Origin: Pedosphaera sp.
GTDB taxonomy: Bacteria > Verrucomicrobiota > Verrucomicrobiia > Limisphaerales > UBA9464
Direction of reading: 5' to 3'
DNA length: 31,105 bases
NCBI GenBank assembly: GCA_009695405.1
Contig: SIAZ01000006.1
Span: 1 to 31,105, forward strand
Shown: piece after piece, positions 1-9,200 of the stretch
How the letters are laid out: each line of letters opens with the position of its first letter
Position numbering within the stretch: position 1 is the stretch's first letter
The notes under the pieces: generated by a model
What the model was told of the DNA's origin: nothing
The model's database searches: none
What the model saw: the letters and a program-made list of their open reading frames with translations, nothing else
Translations under genes and position numbers: made by a program

Positions 1-28
1 ACGAACCACACCGTTGCCGAACTCCTGC

Positions 29-72
29 CTTGGAACTGGAAACCGGCGAAAGCCTAATCCGGTCGATCGACC
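29..72. repeat. Inverted repeat, left copy
   Basis: This 44-bp stretch is the reverse complement of 1249-1292 with 38 of 44 positions identical, including a 17-bp perfect core and a 10-bp perfect end. All six differences are transitions. Weaker similarity, again rich in transitions, continues toward base 1, so the repeat probably runs past the window edge. The partner copy is non-coding, which argues that this copy is too, although an open frame passes through it. Confidence 0.7.
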
Positions 73-169
73 TTTCTCCCCCCGCCTTCGATCGCGGAAT
101 ATCCTACTTTCGCTAACTAGTGAACCATGGGGTTGGGCGTACGCTTACCGTGTTGGGCTGCTCGATGCT

Positions 170-1192
170 TTGCTCGTCTGCGATGTTTTCCCTGACGCCC
201 TAATCAGATTGGGGATCCGGCGCTTGCTACATCAGCGTTTGGCCGAAGAGAATCGTGGAGATACCGAGGCTCAACGAGCACATCTGATGTCTCTGGTAGC
301 GAGTCTACGAGAAGCACCCATCGCTATCGAAACTGCAGCAGCCAACGAACAGCATTACGAGGTTCCGACTGCATTTTATCAACTCTGCCTAGGACCCAAC
401 CTCAAGTATTCTAGCGGCTACTATCGGACTTTCGAAGAGTCATTAGGTGAGGGCGAAGAAATCATGCTCGCGCTTACCTGCGCTCGGGCCGAACTACGGG
501 ATGGTCAGCGAATCCTCGAGTTAGGTTGCGGTTGGGGCTCTTTGTCCTTGTGGATGGCCTCGCATTATCCCAATGGGCAGATCATCGGCGTGTCCAATTC
601 TCGAACTCAACGTGACTTTATTCTAGGCGAAGCGGCACGGCGTGGATTGAAAAATCTCAGTATTATCACCTGCGACGCTAACGAATTTGAACCTCCTAAT
701 GGCGATGGATACTTCGACCGAGTCGTCTCGGTGGAAATGTTTGAACACATGAAGAATTATCAGCGATTGCTAGGAAACATAGCTCGTTGGCTCAAGCCGG
801 ATGGTAAACTTTTTGTCCATATCTTCACCCACCGAGAATTTGCGTATCACTTCATCGCTCGGGATGAATCGGATTGGATGTCCCGTTATTTTTTTACCGG
901 CGGTATTATGCCCAGCGACGATCTCCTTTTGCACTTTGCAGATCATCTCGCCATCGAACAACACTGGGTTGTGAACGGACGTCACTACGGGCGTACGGCG
1001 AACCAGTGGTTAAAAAATATGGACGCCCATGAACTGGAAATTCGCATGCTGTTCAGTAAAATCTACGGTCAATCGAACGAGACAAAGTGGTGGGTTTACT
1101 GGCGAGTTTTCTTTATGGCCTGCGCTGAACTTTGGAACTTCCGCAACGGGAATGAATGGCACGTCAGCCATTATCTCTTTACCCGTCGCTGA
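170..1192 (+). CDS. CFA-synthase-like SAM-dependent methyltransferase
   Basis: This is a methyltransferase of the cyclopropane-fatty-acyl-phospholipid synthase family (COG2230), the branch that also includes plant coclaurine N-methyltransferase-like proteins. Visible motifs are NEQHYEVP followed by LKYSSGYY, the SAM-binding ELGCGWGSLSLW, and the VEMFEHMKNY region. The frame is open to base 14 (TTG) and beyond the left edge, but its first 50 or so codons overlap an inverted repeat and do not look like the family. I chose the TTG at 170, eight codons before PDALIRLGIRRLL, which gives about 340 residues, a normal length. The start is uncertain and no clear ribosome site is visible. The substrate (a lipid or a small amine) cannot be told from the sequence. 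There is no obvious operon partner: the next gene is 325 bp away on the same strand. Confidence 0.85.
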   Translation: MLVCDVFPDALIRLGIRRLLHQRLAEENRGDTEAQRAHLMSLVASLREAPIAIETAAANEQHYEVPTAFYQLCLGPNLKYSSGYYRTFEESLGEGEEIMLALTCARAELRDGQRILELGCGWGSLSLWMASHYPNGQIIGVSNSRTQRDFILGEAARRGLKNLSIITCDANEFEPPNGDGYFDRVVSVEMFEHMKNYQRLLGNIARWLKPDGKLFVHIFTHREFAYHFIARDESDWMSRYFFTGGIMPSDDLLLHFADHLAIEQHWVVNGRHYGRTANQWLKNMDAHELEIRMLFSKIYGQSNETKWWVYWRVFFMACAELWNFRNGNEWHVSHYLFTRR

Positions 1193-1248
1193 TTCCCCAA
1201 CCCTCAGGGATAACGCAGTCCTGTCTAAAGTCGATGGGTCCAAGTCAG

Positions 1249-1292
1249 GGTCGATTGGTCGGGTTAGGCTTTCGCCGGTTCTCAGTTCCAAG
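1249..1292. repeat. Inverted repeat, right copy
   Basis: This is the partner of 29-72 in inverted orientation. It lies in the 325-bp gene-free stretch (1193-1517) downstream of the methyltransferase. Apart from this repeat I see only a weak A/T-rich dyad near 1365-1385 (AAAAG, six bases, CTTTT) in the gap, too poor to call a terminator. Confidence 0.7.
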
Positions 1293-1517
1293 TCGGGAAC
1301 TCAGCCAAATCAGGGTGCATGGCGCTTGGAATGTGCCGCCGGACTGCTGTGAACCCTGCCCAAAACCAAAAGCGATCACTTTTTTGAGATCGAAGACCTA
1401 CCCAAAGCTCCTGAATGCACGATCTCGGCTGTAGTTAAGAAATCTTGTATTCCTAGAAAGGCATACTCAGTAGTCTAAACGAGTCACGGTTCGTCAGGTT
1501 CAAAAGAGATTGTTCAA

Positions 1518-2180
1518 ATGAAACGCCATCGTATAGCCGCTGAATTCTTCGGAACCTTCTTCCTCGTTTTTGCTGGAACTGGAGCCATAGTGATTAACGA
1601 TCAAGGCGGCCAGATCACCCATCTTGGAGTGGCCATGGTCTTTGGATTGGTCGTTTTGACTTTAATCTATGCGTTCGGAGAAATTTCCGGAGCTCACTTT
1701 AATCCAGCGGTGACCCTCGCCTTTGCTGCCTCCCGGCGGTTCCCAAAAGAGGAAGTGGCAGGTTATTTATTGGCTCAGTTTGCAGGAGGTTTCGCTGCGA
1801 GCGGCTTTCTGCGTCTTTTGTTTCCATCGCACGCATCCCTAGGGGCAACGATTCCATCAGGGTCGTCCATGCAATCTTTTCTGCTCGAAGTCGTGCTCAC
1901 TTGGTTCCTCATGCTGGTGATTTTACGAGTGTCTACCGGTGCTCGTGAAAAGGGAATTACCGCCGGACTCGTTGTCGGTGCAGTGATCGGGCTTGAGGCT
2001 CTTTTTGCAGGGCCAATTTGTGGAGCGTCGATCAATCCAATCCGGTCCATTGCACCAGCGGTTGTTTCTGGGCAAATGTCCAACCTCTGGATCTATCTTG
2101 TGGCCCCAATTCTAGGTGCTTTTCTAGCCATCCCTTCTGATCAATTACTCGGTCCGGTTCCTAGTAAGCCATCTCCTTAG
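1518..2180 (+). CDS. MIP-family channel (aquaporin / solute facilitator)
   Basis: This is a 220-residue membrane channel of the major intrinsic protein family with six predicted helices and two half-helix loops. The first loop has the canonical HFNPAVT (NPA at 62-64). The second reads GASINPIRS, so its NPA box is NPI (173-175), followed by the conserved Arg176. Aligned by eye with E. coli AqpZ, the selectivity-filter positions are Phe42, Ala161, Ala170 and Arg176, where AqpZ has Phe, His, Thr and Arg. Losing His and Thr suggests a wider, less polar pore than a strict water channel, so small neutral solutes are possible. It starts at ATG with only a weak AGAGA upstream and appears to stand alone. 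Confidence 0.93.
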   Translation: MKRHRIAAEFFGTFFLVFAGTGAIVINDQGGQITHLGVAMVFGLVVLTLIYAFGEISGAHFNPAVTLAFAASRRFPKEEVAGYLLAQFAGGFAASGFLRLLFPSHASLGATIPSGSSMQSFLLEVVLTWFLMLVILRVSTGAREKGITAGLVVGAVIGLEALFAGPICGASINPIRSIAPAVVSGQMSNLWIYLVAPILGAFLAIPSDQLLGPVPSKPSP

Positions 2181-2217
2181 ATCCTTCTTACCTCACTTCA
2201 TTGAAGATCGGAGATTC

Positions 2218-3288
2218 TCAAGCCGCTGAGGCTGCTTTGCCCACAGCTTCCAAAACGGCTTCGACTGTCACACTTTTCATGATGTCACGGAGTTCATCGG
2301 GTGTTCCAGCGATGGCACGCCCGTCATAGCGATAAAAATCTAAATGACGCCCCGCAACCGCCGAATTTGGAATAAGTGTCCAATCGTCGCGACGCGGGTA
2401 GACTGGGGGATTTAAAGTAGGAGTTTCTATAACGAATTGATGCGGCACCCTCACAGCAGCGGCGATGTGCATAAAGACAGTGTCCACGCTGAGAAAAGCG
2501 TCACAGTGATTAACCAGAGCGATGGCTTGCCGGAGGTTAGTTGATTTTACCTCAAGAAACTGGCAGCCGGATGCTCGTAATTCAGCAAGATCAATCGCCT
2601 CTTCAGGGCCACCAAAAAGCACAGGCTGAAGAGTCGGATAGCGTGTCGGTAATTCCTTTAAAAACGCCACATAGTGAGCCAATGGCCAACGGCGAAGAGC
2701 AAGATTTTTGGTGCCACCAGATCCGATATGAATCCCGAGTAATTGCCGAGTACCGACAGGGTTTGCTTGAAGCCAATCAGAGGCCCAATGCTTCTCGGTT
2801 TTGGAAAGAAACAGTTCGTACTGGTGCTGAGGTAAGCGCTGCTCGCGTCCAATCAACCGCAAGAGTCGGAGGTTGTTATCCATCGCATGGACGGTGTAGT
2901 CCTGTGGGATCGAATGAGTTACCAGCAATCGGTCCAACCATGACTCATTTTCATACTGATGGCTCAACCGCACATGAGCCCCGATTAGGCGTGAAATAAC
3001 TCGATACCCCCGCCGACCCTGAGTGTGTGTATTGACGGAAAGATCATAGTGGTTACCGCGCAATTTCCAGCAGCGATAGAGGGAACTTAACTTGGATGCC
3101 TCTAAGAAGTCGTGTTGGAATACTTTTTCAACGCGTGGGTTTCCGAGCAAGATCTGTTGGGCCCCTTTCCATAAAACTAAACTGTCAATTTCAGCTTTAG
3201 GGAATTGAGTTTTCAGCTCATGAAACAGCGGCGTCGACATGAGTGTGTCGCCAATACCTGACAGAGAGATAACTAGAATGCGGTTCAA
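2218..3288 (-). CDS. Glycosyltransferase family 9 (heptosyltransferase-like)
   Basis: This is a 356-residue GT9 (GT-B fold) protein related to the ADP-heptose:LPS heptosyltransferases, which add heptose to the lipopolysaccharide core at the inner face of the cytoplasmic membrane. The N-terminus (ILVISLSGIGDTLMSTPL) is the typical first strand and Gly-rich loop. In the C-terminal half, LLGIHIGSGGTKNLALRRWP and the CDAFLSVDTVFMHIAAAV segment match the family's nucleotide-sugar site. The start is a TTG at 3288; no ATG or good ribosome site is visible near it. The gene is divergent from the DUF5690 gene across about 220 bp and convergent with the aquaporin. No other LPS genes are nearby, so the exact sugar and acceptor are unknown. 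Confidence 0.9.
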   Translation of the reverse strand: MNRILVISLSGIGDTLMSTPLFHELKTQFPKAEIDSLVLWKGAQQILLGNPRVEKVFQHDFLEASKLSSLYRCWKLRGNHYDLSVNTHTQGRRGYRVISRLIGAHVRLSHQYENESWLDRLLVTHSIPQDYTVHAMDNNLRLLRLIGREQRLPQHQYELFLSKTEKHWASDWLQANPVGTRQLLGIHIGSGGTKNLALRRWPLAHYVAFLKELPTRYPTLQPVLFGGPEEAIDLAELRASGCQFLEVKSTNLRQAIALVNHCDAFLSVDTVFMHIAAAVRVPHQFVIETPTLNPPVYPRRDDWTLIPNSAVAGRHLDFYRYDGRAIAGTPDELRDIMKSVTVEAVLEAVGKAASAA

Positions 3289-3509
3289 ATTCTACGCGAC
3301 CCTAGGCTAAATTCGATTCCGTGCAAAGAACGGGGAGCAGCGGAGATTTTCAAGCTTTTCTAGGTTAAGCGGCGGTATCGTCGTCATAGGTAGAAACCAA
3401 GTGATAATTTTGAAACAACTGACGTCTCGGATGGTATTGAGTTTGAATTCAGAGTGAACTCACTGCGGTGTGGTCTGTGCTGAACGCTTATTCTTAAGAC
3501 TCTAAATCG

Positions 3510-4820
3510 ATGACCCTTTACGGTTACGGGCATCCGTCCCGCTTTACCTCTCACCTTCAACGCAGTCCTACCCTGTTAACATTGGTCGCAGTCGCGTCCG
3601 CTTTCGGAGCGTACACAGCGATGTATGCGTTTCGGAAACCTTTCTCTGCTGGGACTTTTTCCGGACAGTCGGTGTTGGGTTTTGATCTTAAAGCACTTCT
3701 CGTGGTGGCTCAAATTGTCGGCTATACTCTATCAAAATTCATTGGAATTAAAATTGTCAGTGAGGCGGGGGCCCATCGGCGGGTGGCTTTGATTGGCGCG
3801 TTGATCGGTCTGGCTTTTGCAGCACTTCTCGTTTTCCCACTAGTCCCGCCTTGGGCCCGAATCGTTTGCCTGTTCGTCAATGGTCTGCCGCTCGGAATGG
3901 TTTGGGGTCTTATTTTCGGTTTTCTCGAAGGCCGCCGGGTCACTGAATTTCTAGGACTCGGTATGAGCGTTAGTTTTATTTTCGCTTCGGGTTGGACTAA
4001 GTCAGCGGGTAGCTACGCAATTAAAACAGCGGGAGTTCCTGAGAATTGGATGCCTGCCGTAACTGGGTTGGCCTTTATTCCTTTGCTGATAGTCTGCTTA
4101 ATCGGATTAACTCTTTTACCACCACCGAGTGCGATCGATATTGCCGATCGAAGTTCGCGTGATCCTATGAGTCGATCCGATCGCGCTCGTTTTCTGAGAG
4201 GCAATTTTCTTTCGCTCACTTTCCTCAACATACCCTATGTTGTCTTGACCGTTTTCCGTGACTTGCGGGACACTTTTATGGCTGATGTTTTGAAGGAGTT
4301 GGGGCACCCACCTGATCCTGCTTTCTTTGCTCGAGTTGAGACATGGGTAGGGCTGGGGGTCCTCGCCGCTCTTTCCGGACTATGGTTTATTCGAGATCAC
4401 TGGAAGGCTCTAGGCGTTTATCATCTACTGATTGGATTTGGGTCCTTGTTGGTGGGTTTTGGGACGTTGGCGTTTTCTAAGAATTGGGTTGGTCCGGGGG
4501 CTTGGATGATCCTCACCGGTCTCGGTGCCTACCTCGGCTACGTCCCGTTCAATAGCATTTTATTCGACCGCTTTCTTGCTGCGACTCGACAGATCGGTAC
4601 GGCGGCGTTTCTAATCCAGATCGCCGATTCACTAGGCTACCTCGCCTCGGCATCTCTCTATTTGCAGCGAACCTTTGCGACATCTAAACCGGCGTGGACC
4701 CATCTCACTCTCGATTGTGGTTACACTCTCGCTCTTGTTGTTCCCCTCTTTCTTGCTGGGTCTTGGTGGACTTTAAATCGCAAACGAAGCAGTTCACTCA
4801 TTCACTCAGGTAAATACTAA
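3510..4820 (+). CDS. DUF5690 family MFS-like membrane protein
   Basis: This is a 436-residue polytopic membrane protein with about 12 hydrophobic segments. I recognise it as DUF5690 from the AFGAYTAMYAFRKPFSAGTF start, the IVGYTLSKFIGIKIVSE second-helix motif and the GLPLGMVWGLIFGFLEGRR loop. The family occurs in Bacteroidetes and PVC bacteria, resembles major facilitator transporters and has no assigned substrate that I know of. The conserved FRDLRDTFMAD segment sits after a cytoplasmic linker (about 205-230) that joins two six-helix halves. It starts at an ATG. Its stop overlaps the stop of the convergent DUF1501 gene by 4 bp. Confidence 0.88.
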   Translation: MTLYGYGHPSRFTSHLQRSPTLLTLVAVASAFGAYTAMYAFRKPFSAGTFSGQSVLGFDLKALLVVAQIVGYTLSKFIGIKIVSEAGAHRRVALIGALIGLAFAALLVFPLVPPWARIVCLFVNGLPLGMVWGLIFGFLEGRRVTEFLGLGMSVSFIFASGWTKSAGSYAIKTAGVPENWMPAVTGLAFIPLLIVCLIGLTLLPPPSAIDIADRSSRDPMSRSDRARFLRGNFLSLTFLNIPYVVLTVFRDLRDTFMADVLKELGHPPDPAFFARVETWVGLGVLAALSGLWFIRDHWKALGVYHLLIGFGSLLVGFGTLAFSKNWVGPGAWMILTGLGAYLGYVPFNSILFDRFLAATRQIGTAAFLIQIADSLGYLASASLYLQRTFATSKPAWTHLTLDCGYTLALVVPLFLAGSWWTLNRKRSSSLIHSGKY

Positions 4821-6232
4821 GCTAAAATCCCGCGGACAACATCGCCCGACACATCGGTTAGACGAAAATCGCGACCGGTTTGACGGAATGTCAATCTTTC
4901 GTGATTTAACCCCATTAAATGGAGAATTGTTGCGTGAAAATCGTGCATGTGAACACCATTACGCGCCACACGAATACCGTGATCATCCGACTCTCCGTAT
5001 ACGGTTCCAGCCTTAACACCGGCTCCAGCCATCCAAGAGGAGAATACCCAGTGATGATGTTCTCGGCCCTTTGCATCGATCGCATTATTAAAAGGCGTGC
5101 GACCAAACTCGGTGGTCCACACCACCAAAGTATCTTCGAGCAACCCCCTTTGCTTTAGGTCACGAAGCAAACCGGCAACGGGCTGATCCACATTTTTAGC
5201 CAATGGACGATGGGTGAGCATGTCCCCGTGGGCATCCCAGTTATCGGAGGATCCGACGTCGATAAGTTCCACAAATCGCACGCCTCTTTCCGCTAGGCGT
5301 CGGGCCACGAGGCATTGCCAAGCAAACCCCTGTGTGCTGCCGCGCTCTAAACCATAAAGACGATGGGTGGCATCGGTTTCGAGCGATAGATCAAACACCT
5401 CAGGCAATTCCATTTGCATCCCAAATGCCGTCTCAAAGGAGGTCATCCGCGCCGAGAGCAAGACATCTCCCGCTCGGGGTGCCAGATGCCGCCGATTCAT
5501 CGTCGCCATGGCTTCTAATTCTAACTCTTGCAAACGCGATGTCGCCACGCGTCGTCGTAAATTAGGCACGGGCTCTGTGCCGGGTGCGACCACTGTTCCT
5601 TGATGTGCACCAGGCAGAAAATCACTCGCCCAAGCTTGGCCGCCCGCATACGGAGTTTTCGGAGCAATCACCACAAAAGAGGGTAAATTTCGATTCACAG
5701 TGCCTAATCCATAACTGACCCAAGACCCGAGGCTGGGACGCCCAAAAGTAAAGGAGCCTGTATGAAGACCCAAAGTCGCCTCATAATGGTTGGTATGATC
5801 CGAAGTCATCGACCGGATCACACACAAATCGTCGACACACCCAGCCATGTGCGGAAACAGGGTGCTGACTTCGGTTCCACAGTGACCGTGCTGGGAAAAG
5901 TCCCACTGGGGTCGTTTGGCGAACATCTTAAAGTCGCCCTTTCGCCCTTGGAATTCATTGACAGAAATCGACTTGCCGCCATCGGCGAATAAACGGGGCT
6001 TTGGATCCCAAGAATCAACGTGTGAAACCCCGCCGCTCATATAGAGAAAAATGACCCGCTTAGCCTTGGGCGTAAAATGGGGTAATCGAGGTAACAAAGG
6101 ATCCAATGCACTACTAACCTCGCCTTCACCGGCGAGAAGTTCTGAGACAAGACCCGGAAACAAAAGCGATCCACCCACCATCGATCTTAGAAATCCACGG
6201 CGACAGGGATCAAAAGCAGGAGTTGGTTTCAT
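4817..6232 (-). CDS. DUF1501 protein (second copy, end of operon)
   Basis: This is a 471-residue exported DUF1501 protein. DUF1501 belongs to the alkaline phosphatase/sulfatase fold, but the reaction is unknown. The leader CRRGFLRSMVGGSLLFPG is a twin-arginine signal. Family motifs include YMSGGVSHVDSWDPKP, NHYEATLGLHTGS, WTTEFGRTPFN, EHHHWVFSSWMAGAGVK and the C-terminal HDFHATILHLMGL. Conserved His, Asp and Glu residues could bind metal, as in the sulfatase fold. It is the last gene of a three-gene minus-strand operon, starting 8 bp after the PSD1 stop, and is paralogous to the first gene of the operon. Both end in nearly the same GDVV(R/K)GILA tail. Confidence 0.93.
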   Translation of the reverse strand: MKPTPAFDPCRRGFLRSMVGGSLLFPGLVSELLAGEGEVSSALDPLLPRLPHFTPKAKRVIFLYMSGGVSHVDSWDPKPRLFADGGKSISVNEFQGRKGDFKMFAKRPQWDFSQHGHCGTEVSTLFPHMAGCVDDLCVIRSMTSDHTNHYEATLGLHTGSFTFGRPSLGSWVSYGLGTVNRNLPSFVVIAPKTPYAGGQAWASDFLPGAHQGTVVAPGTEPVPNLRRRVATSRLQELELEAMATMNRRHLAPRAGDVLLSARMTSFETAFGMQMELPEVFDLSLETDATHRLYGLERGSTQGFAWQCLVARRLAERGVRFVELIDVGSSDNWDAHGDMLTHRPLAKNVDQPVAGLLRDLKQRGLLEDTLVVWTTEFGRTPFNNAIDAKGREHHHWVFSSWMAGAGVKAGTVYGESDDHGIRVARNGVHMHDFHATILHLMGLNHERLTFRQTGRDFRLTDVSGDVVRGILA

Positions 6233-6240
6233 GGGATAAA

Positions 6241-9200
6241 TCAGTCGACGGTTAAGAACTCGTTGCTACCAAACAAGACGCGAGCGAAGGCCTCGAATCC
6301 GCTGCTCTGAAGAGACCCAACCGCAGGGCTTGCGGATTGAGCTGCGCGATAGGCTTTAAGGAAGTCGAGCGCATTGCTTTGCTCGATCGCAGTTGGCGAT
6401 CGACTCAGTGTGAGCCGATACAGTCTACAAACGCGGTCCCGATCATTTTCACCTGTAACGGCACTTCGAAGAGCTAGAGCGGCTGCGTTAGAATGGACAA
6501 AGGGGTCATTCAGAAAAAAGAGGGCCTGAGTGGGCACTGTCGTCGTTCGTCGACCAGCCGTGCTAGCATTGGGATCCGGTCCATCAAACAAGGTTAGCAA
6601 AGGATGCCTCTTAATCCGTTGGGTCATGAGATAAACGCTGCGGCGAGACTGTTCGTACACAGCACTGAAGGGTCCGTGCTGACTGAATCCCCATCCGGTG
6701 GGGAGAGGAAATGGATGCTCTCGACCCATCGATAAATCAAGAATCCCACTGACTAATAGGAGGCTATCTCTTGTTTCTTCAGCACCGAGACGACGTCGTG
6801 GGAACGGTGAAAAGTGTGACTCAGTCCGGTGAAGTGTGCCCGTCTGAAAAAGGGAAGGTACTCCAGGTTCAGGACAGTCGGGCTGTGTTCCGATCGACTC
6901 CGTTCTTTGATTTTGACTAGGGGTCCAATCACTTTGTTGACGATAGACAGCGCTCTGTAAAATCAATCGGTGCAGGCTCTTTATTGACCATCCTTCGCTG
7001 ACAAAAAGGTTGGCCAAATGATCAAGCAAGGCCGAATGAGTTGGTGGTTGCCCGCGTTGACCAAAGTCGTTCGGCGTGGAAACAAGGCCGCGCCCAAAGT
7101 GATAAGTCCAAAGCCGATTGACCATCACCCGAGCGGTCAATGGATTCTTAGGATCGGTTAACCAGTTAGCCAATTCCAGGCGGCCACTGCCGGTGGTAGT
7201 TGAGGGAATGAGACCGCCACCGACTGCGGCGAGGAGTCGGCGGGGAACCGTTTCGCCAAGGTGCTCAGGTTCGCCGCGCAACTGAATACGGGCGTCTTGA
7301 GGCGTCCCCTCGCTAACGCCGTAAGCCAGTTCAAAGGGTCCCTCCACGAGAAGCGTTTCCAATTCCTTTTGGGCGCGATCCGTTGTAGTTGCAATGGTTG
7401 CTCGCAGTTGCTTCAACTGGTCCCCTCGAGAGGATGCTCTTGGAACCGTTGTGGATGACAGAACTGTACCGAAAGGTGAAAGAACTGCAGTGCCTAGTGC
7501 AAAATTATCGACGTCCAATGAAGGTCTAACTCCGGAGAGATGCGACTGGCTATCGATGAAAACGAAATCCAGAACACCATCCCAGCCTGGGGTAAATTTC
7601 CCTCCGAACGGGGATTGGCCTGATGCCGAGGCGATCCAACCGGTGTAGGTTTTCCTTGTTAGATTCAAGAGAACTCGAACCTGATACCATTCGCCCACTT
7701 TGAGGGTCTGCACAGGTTGATGGAAATCCCCGTTACGCTGGAAAAAAGTCTGTCCATTTATGGAAAACTCCACTGCGGATGAACTCCCGGGGCCGTGACC
7801 AAAGTAAATCCGCCAAGCACCATCGCCACCCTTGGTAACTTCGGCGCAACGGAAATCAAATCCGGCTTCCATCCGATTAGTTTGATCAGCTTTCCAAGGG
7901 CGACTAAAGAGTTGATCGAACCCATTGTAGGAACTGGCGTTGGGTAAATTAAGGCCCTGTTGACCCTGAGAATAGACATTTTGGAAAGGGCTCTGAGAGG
8001 TGGCCTGAATTTTAACTGTCCCCTTGGGGCCCAGCTTCCAAGGATTGGTCAGCGACGAGGCTTGGGACTGCAATTCAAAGTCTCCATCTATGCCGGTTAG
8101 ATCAGCCACTTGCTTGATCCATCGGTCCAGATTATCTCCGACAACGGATTGAACTCCCAGCTCAGTTGAGACAGGTGGGAGCGGTCGTTCGCTGGCGGAA
8201 ATATTATCAAGATCGATTTGATCCCGAACCGCGCCGTCGAGCGGTTTGGAATCCATTCCAAATTCGGCTAGACGCCCATTCCAGCTTGATGACATGGCGC
8301 GTGGCCCAAAATCCAGAATCTTACCGGGATGGCCAAGGTGGCCGGAGACAGTCCGCGTCTTTAGATCAAGAGTGAGTTGCATTGTTTGCCAGACACCTGT
8401 TTCGAAGGAACCCAGAGCTTCCTCTTTCCCATCAATCCGAAGAGACACCGAACCCGGGAATAAAAGAATTTCTAGGGCGGATTGTTTCGCTGAATCTCCA
8501 ATCCAAAACCGATGGGGTACCGGCCCCGATGGAGTATGGGCTCTGATTCGAAAATCGAAGCTGGCATGTAAAAGACCCTGCTTTGTGACCTGAGGCGACA
8601 GGTGCAAGGCTTGTCTAATATGAAACCCATTTGTCCCAGACTCGATACGAACACCAACACGACCGATTGGATGCAAGTGACGAAATGGGCTTTGGGCTTC
8701 GGTATTTACGGAAATGAGGCCTTGGTAAACCCATGGTGGTACCAAGACACCGTTGCTCCCACCCGCAGCAGGTGCCTGCATCTCAAAGTCGCCATCTAAT
8801 TCATCCGAGGACCGTAATACAACAGAAGGAACTGATCTTTGAATTCGTTGGAGTGTCGAGGAAAGAGAAGCAATTCGTTGTTCAAATTCAACCCATTGTA
8901 AATGGGATTCCTCCAAGGGAATCAGCGGGGTCAAAGCTCTGTACCGTTGCTTCTGTTCCGAACCGGGGAAGGCATAGCGGGTACTCTGAAAAATCCCGTA
9001 GAGTCCATAGTAATCCTCCAATGAAATAGGGTCAAATTTGTGCGCATGACACCGCGCACATCCCAAGGTCAGTCCAAGCGCCGCTTGCCCCAAAGTGTCG
9101 ATAGTATCTTGAAGGGTCAGGTGATGGTAATTCTCCGAATCGAAACCAAAACGTCGCGATAAAGCGAGGAAACCAGTGGCAGTCACTTGCTCAGAATATC

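Noticed and set aside
14..169. N-terminal extension of the methyltransferase from TTG 14
   Set aside because: It overlaps an inverted repeat whose partner is non-coding, and the encoded residues do not resemble the family; the 170 start gives normal length.
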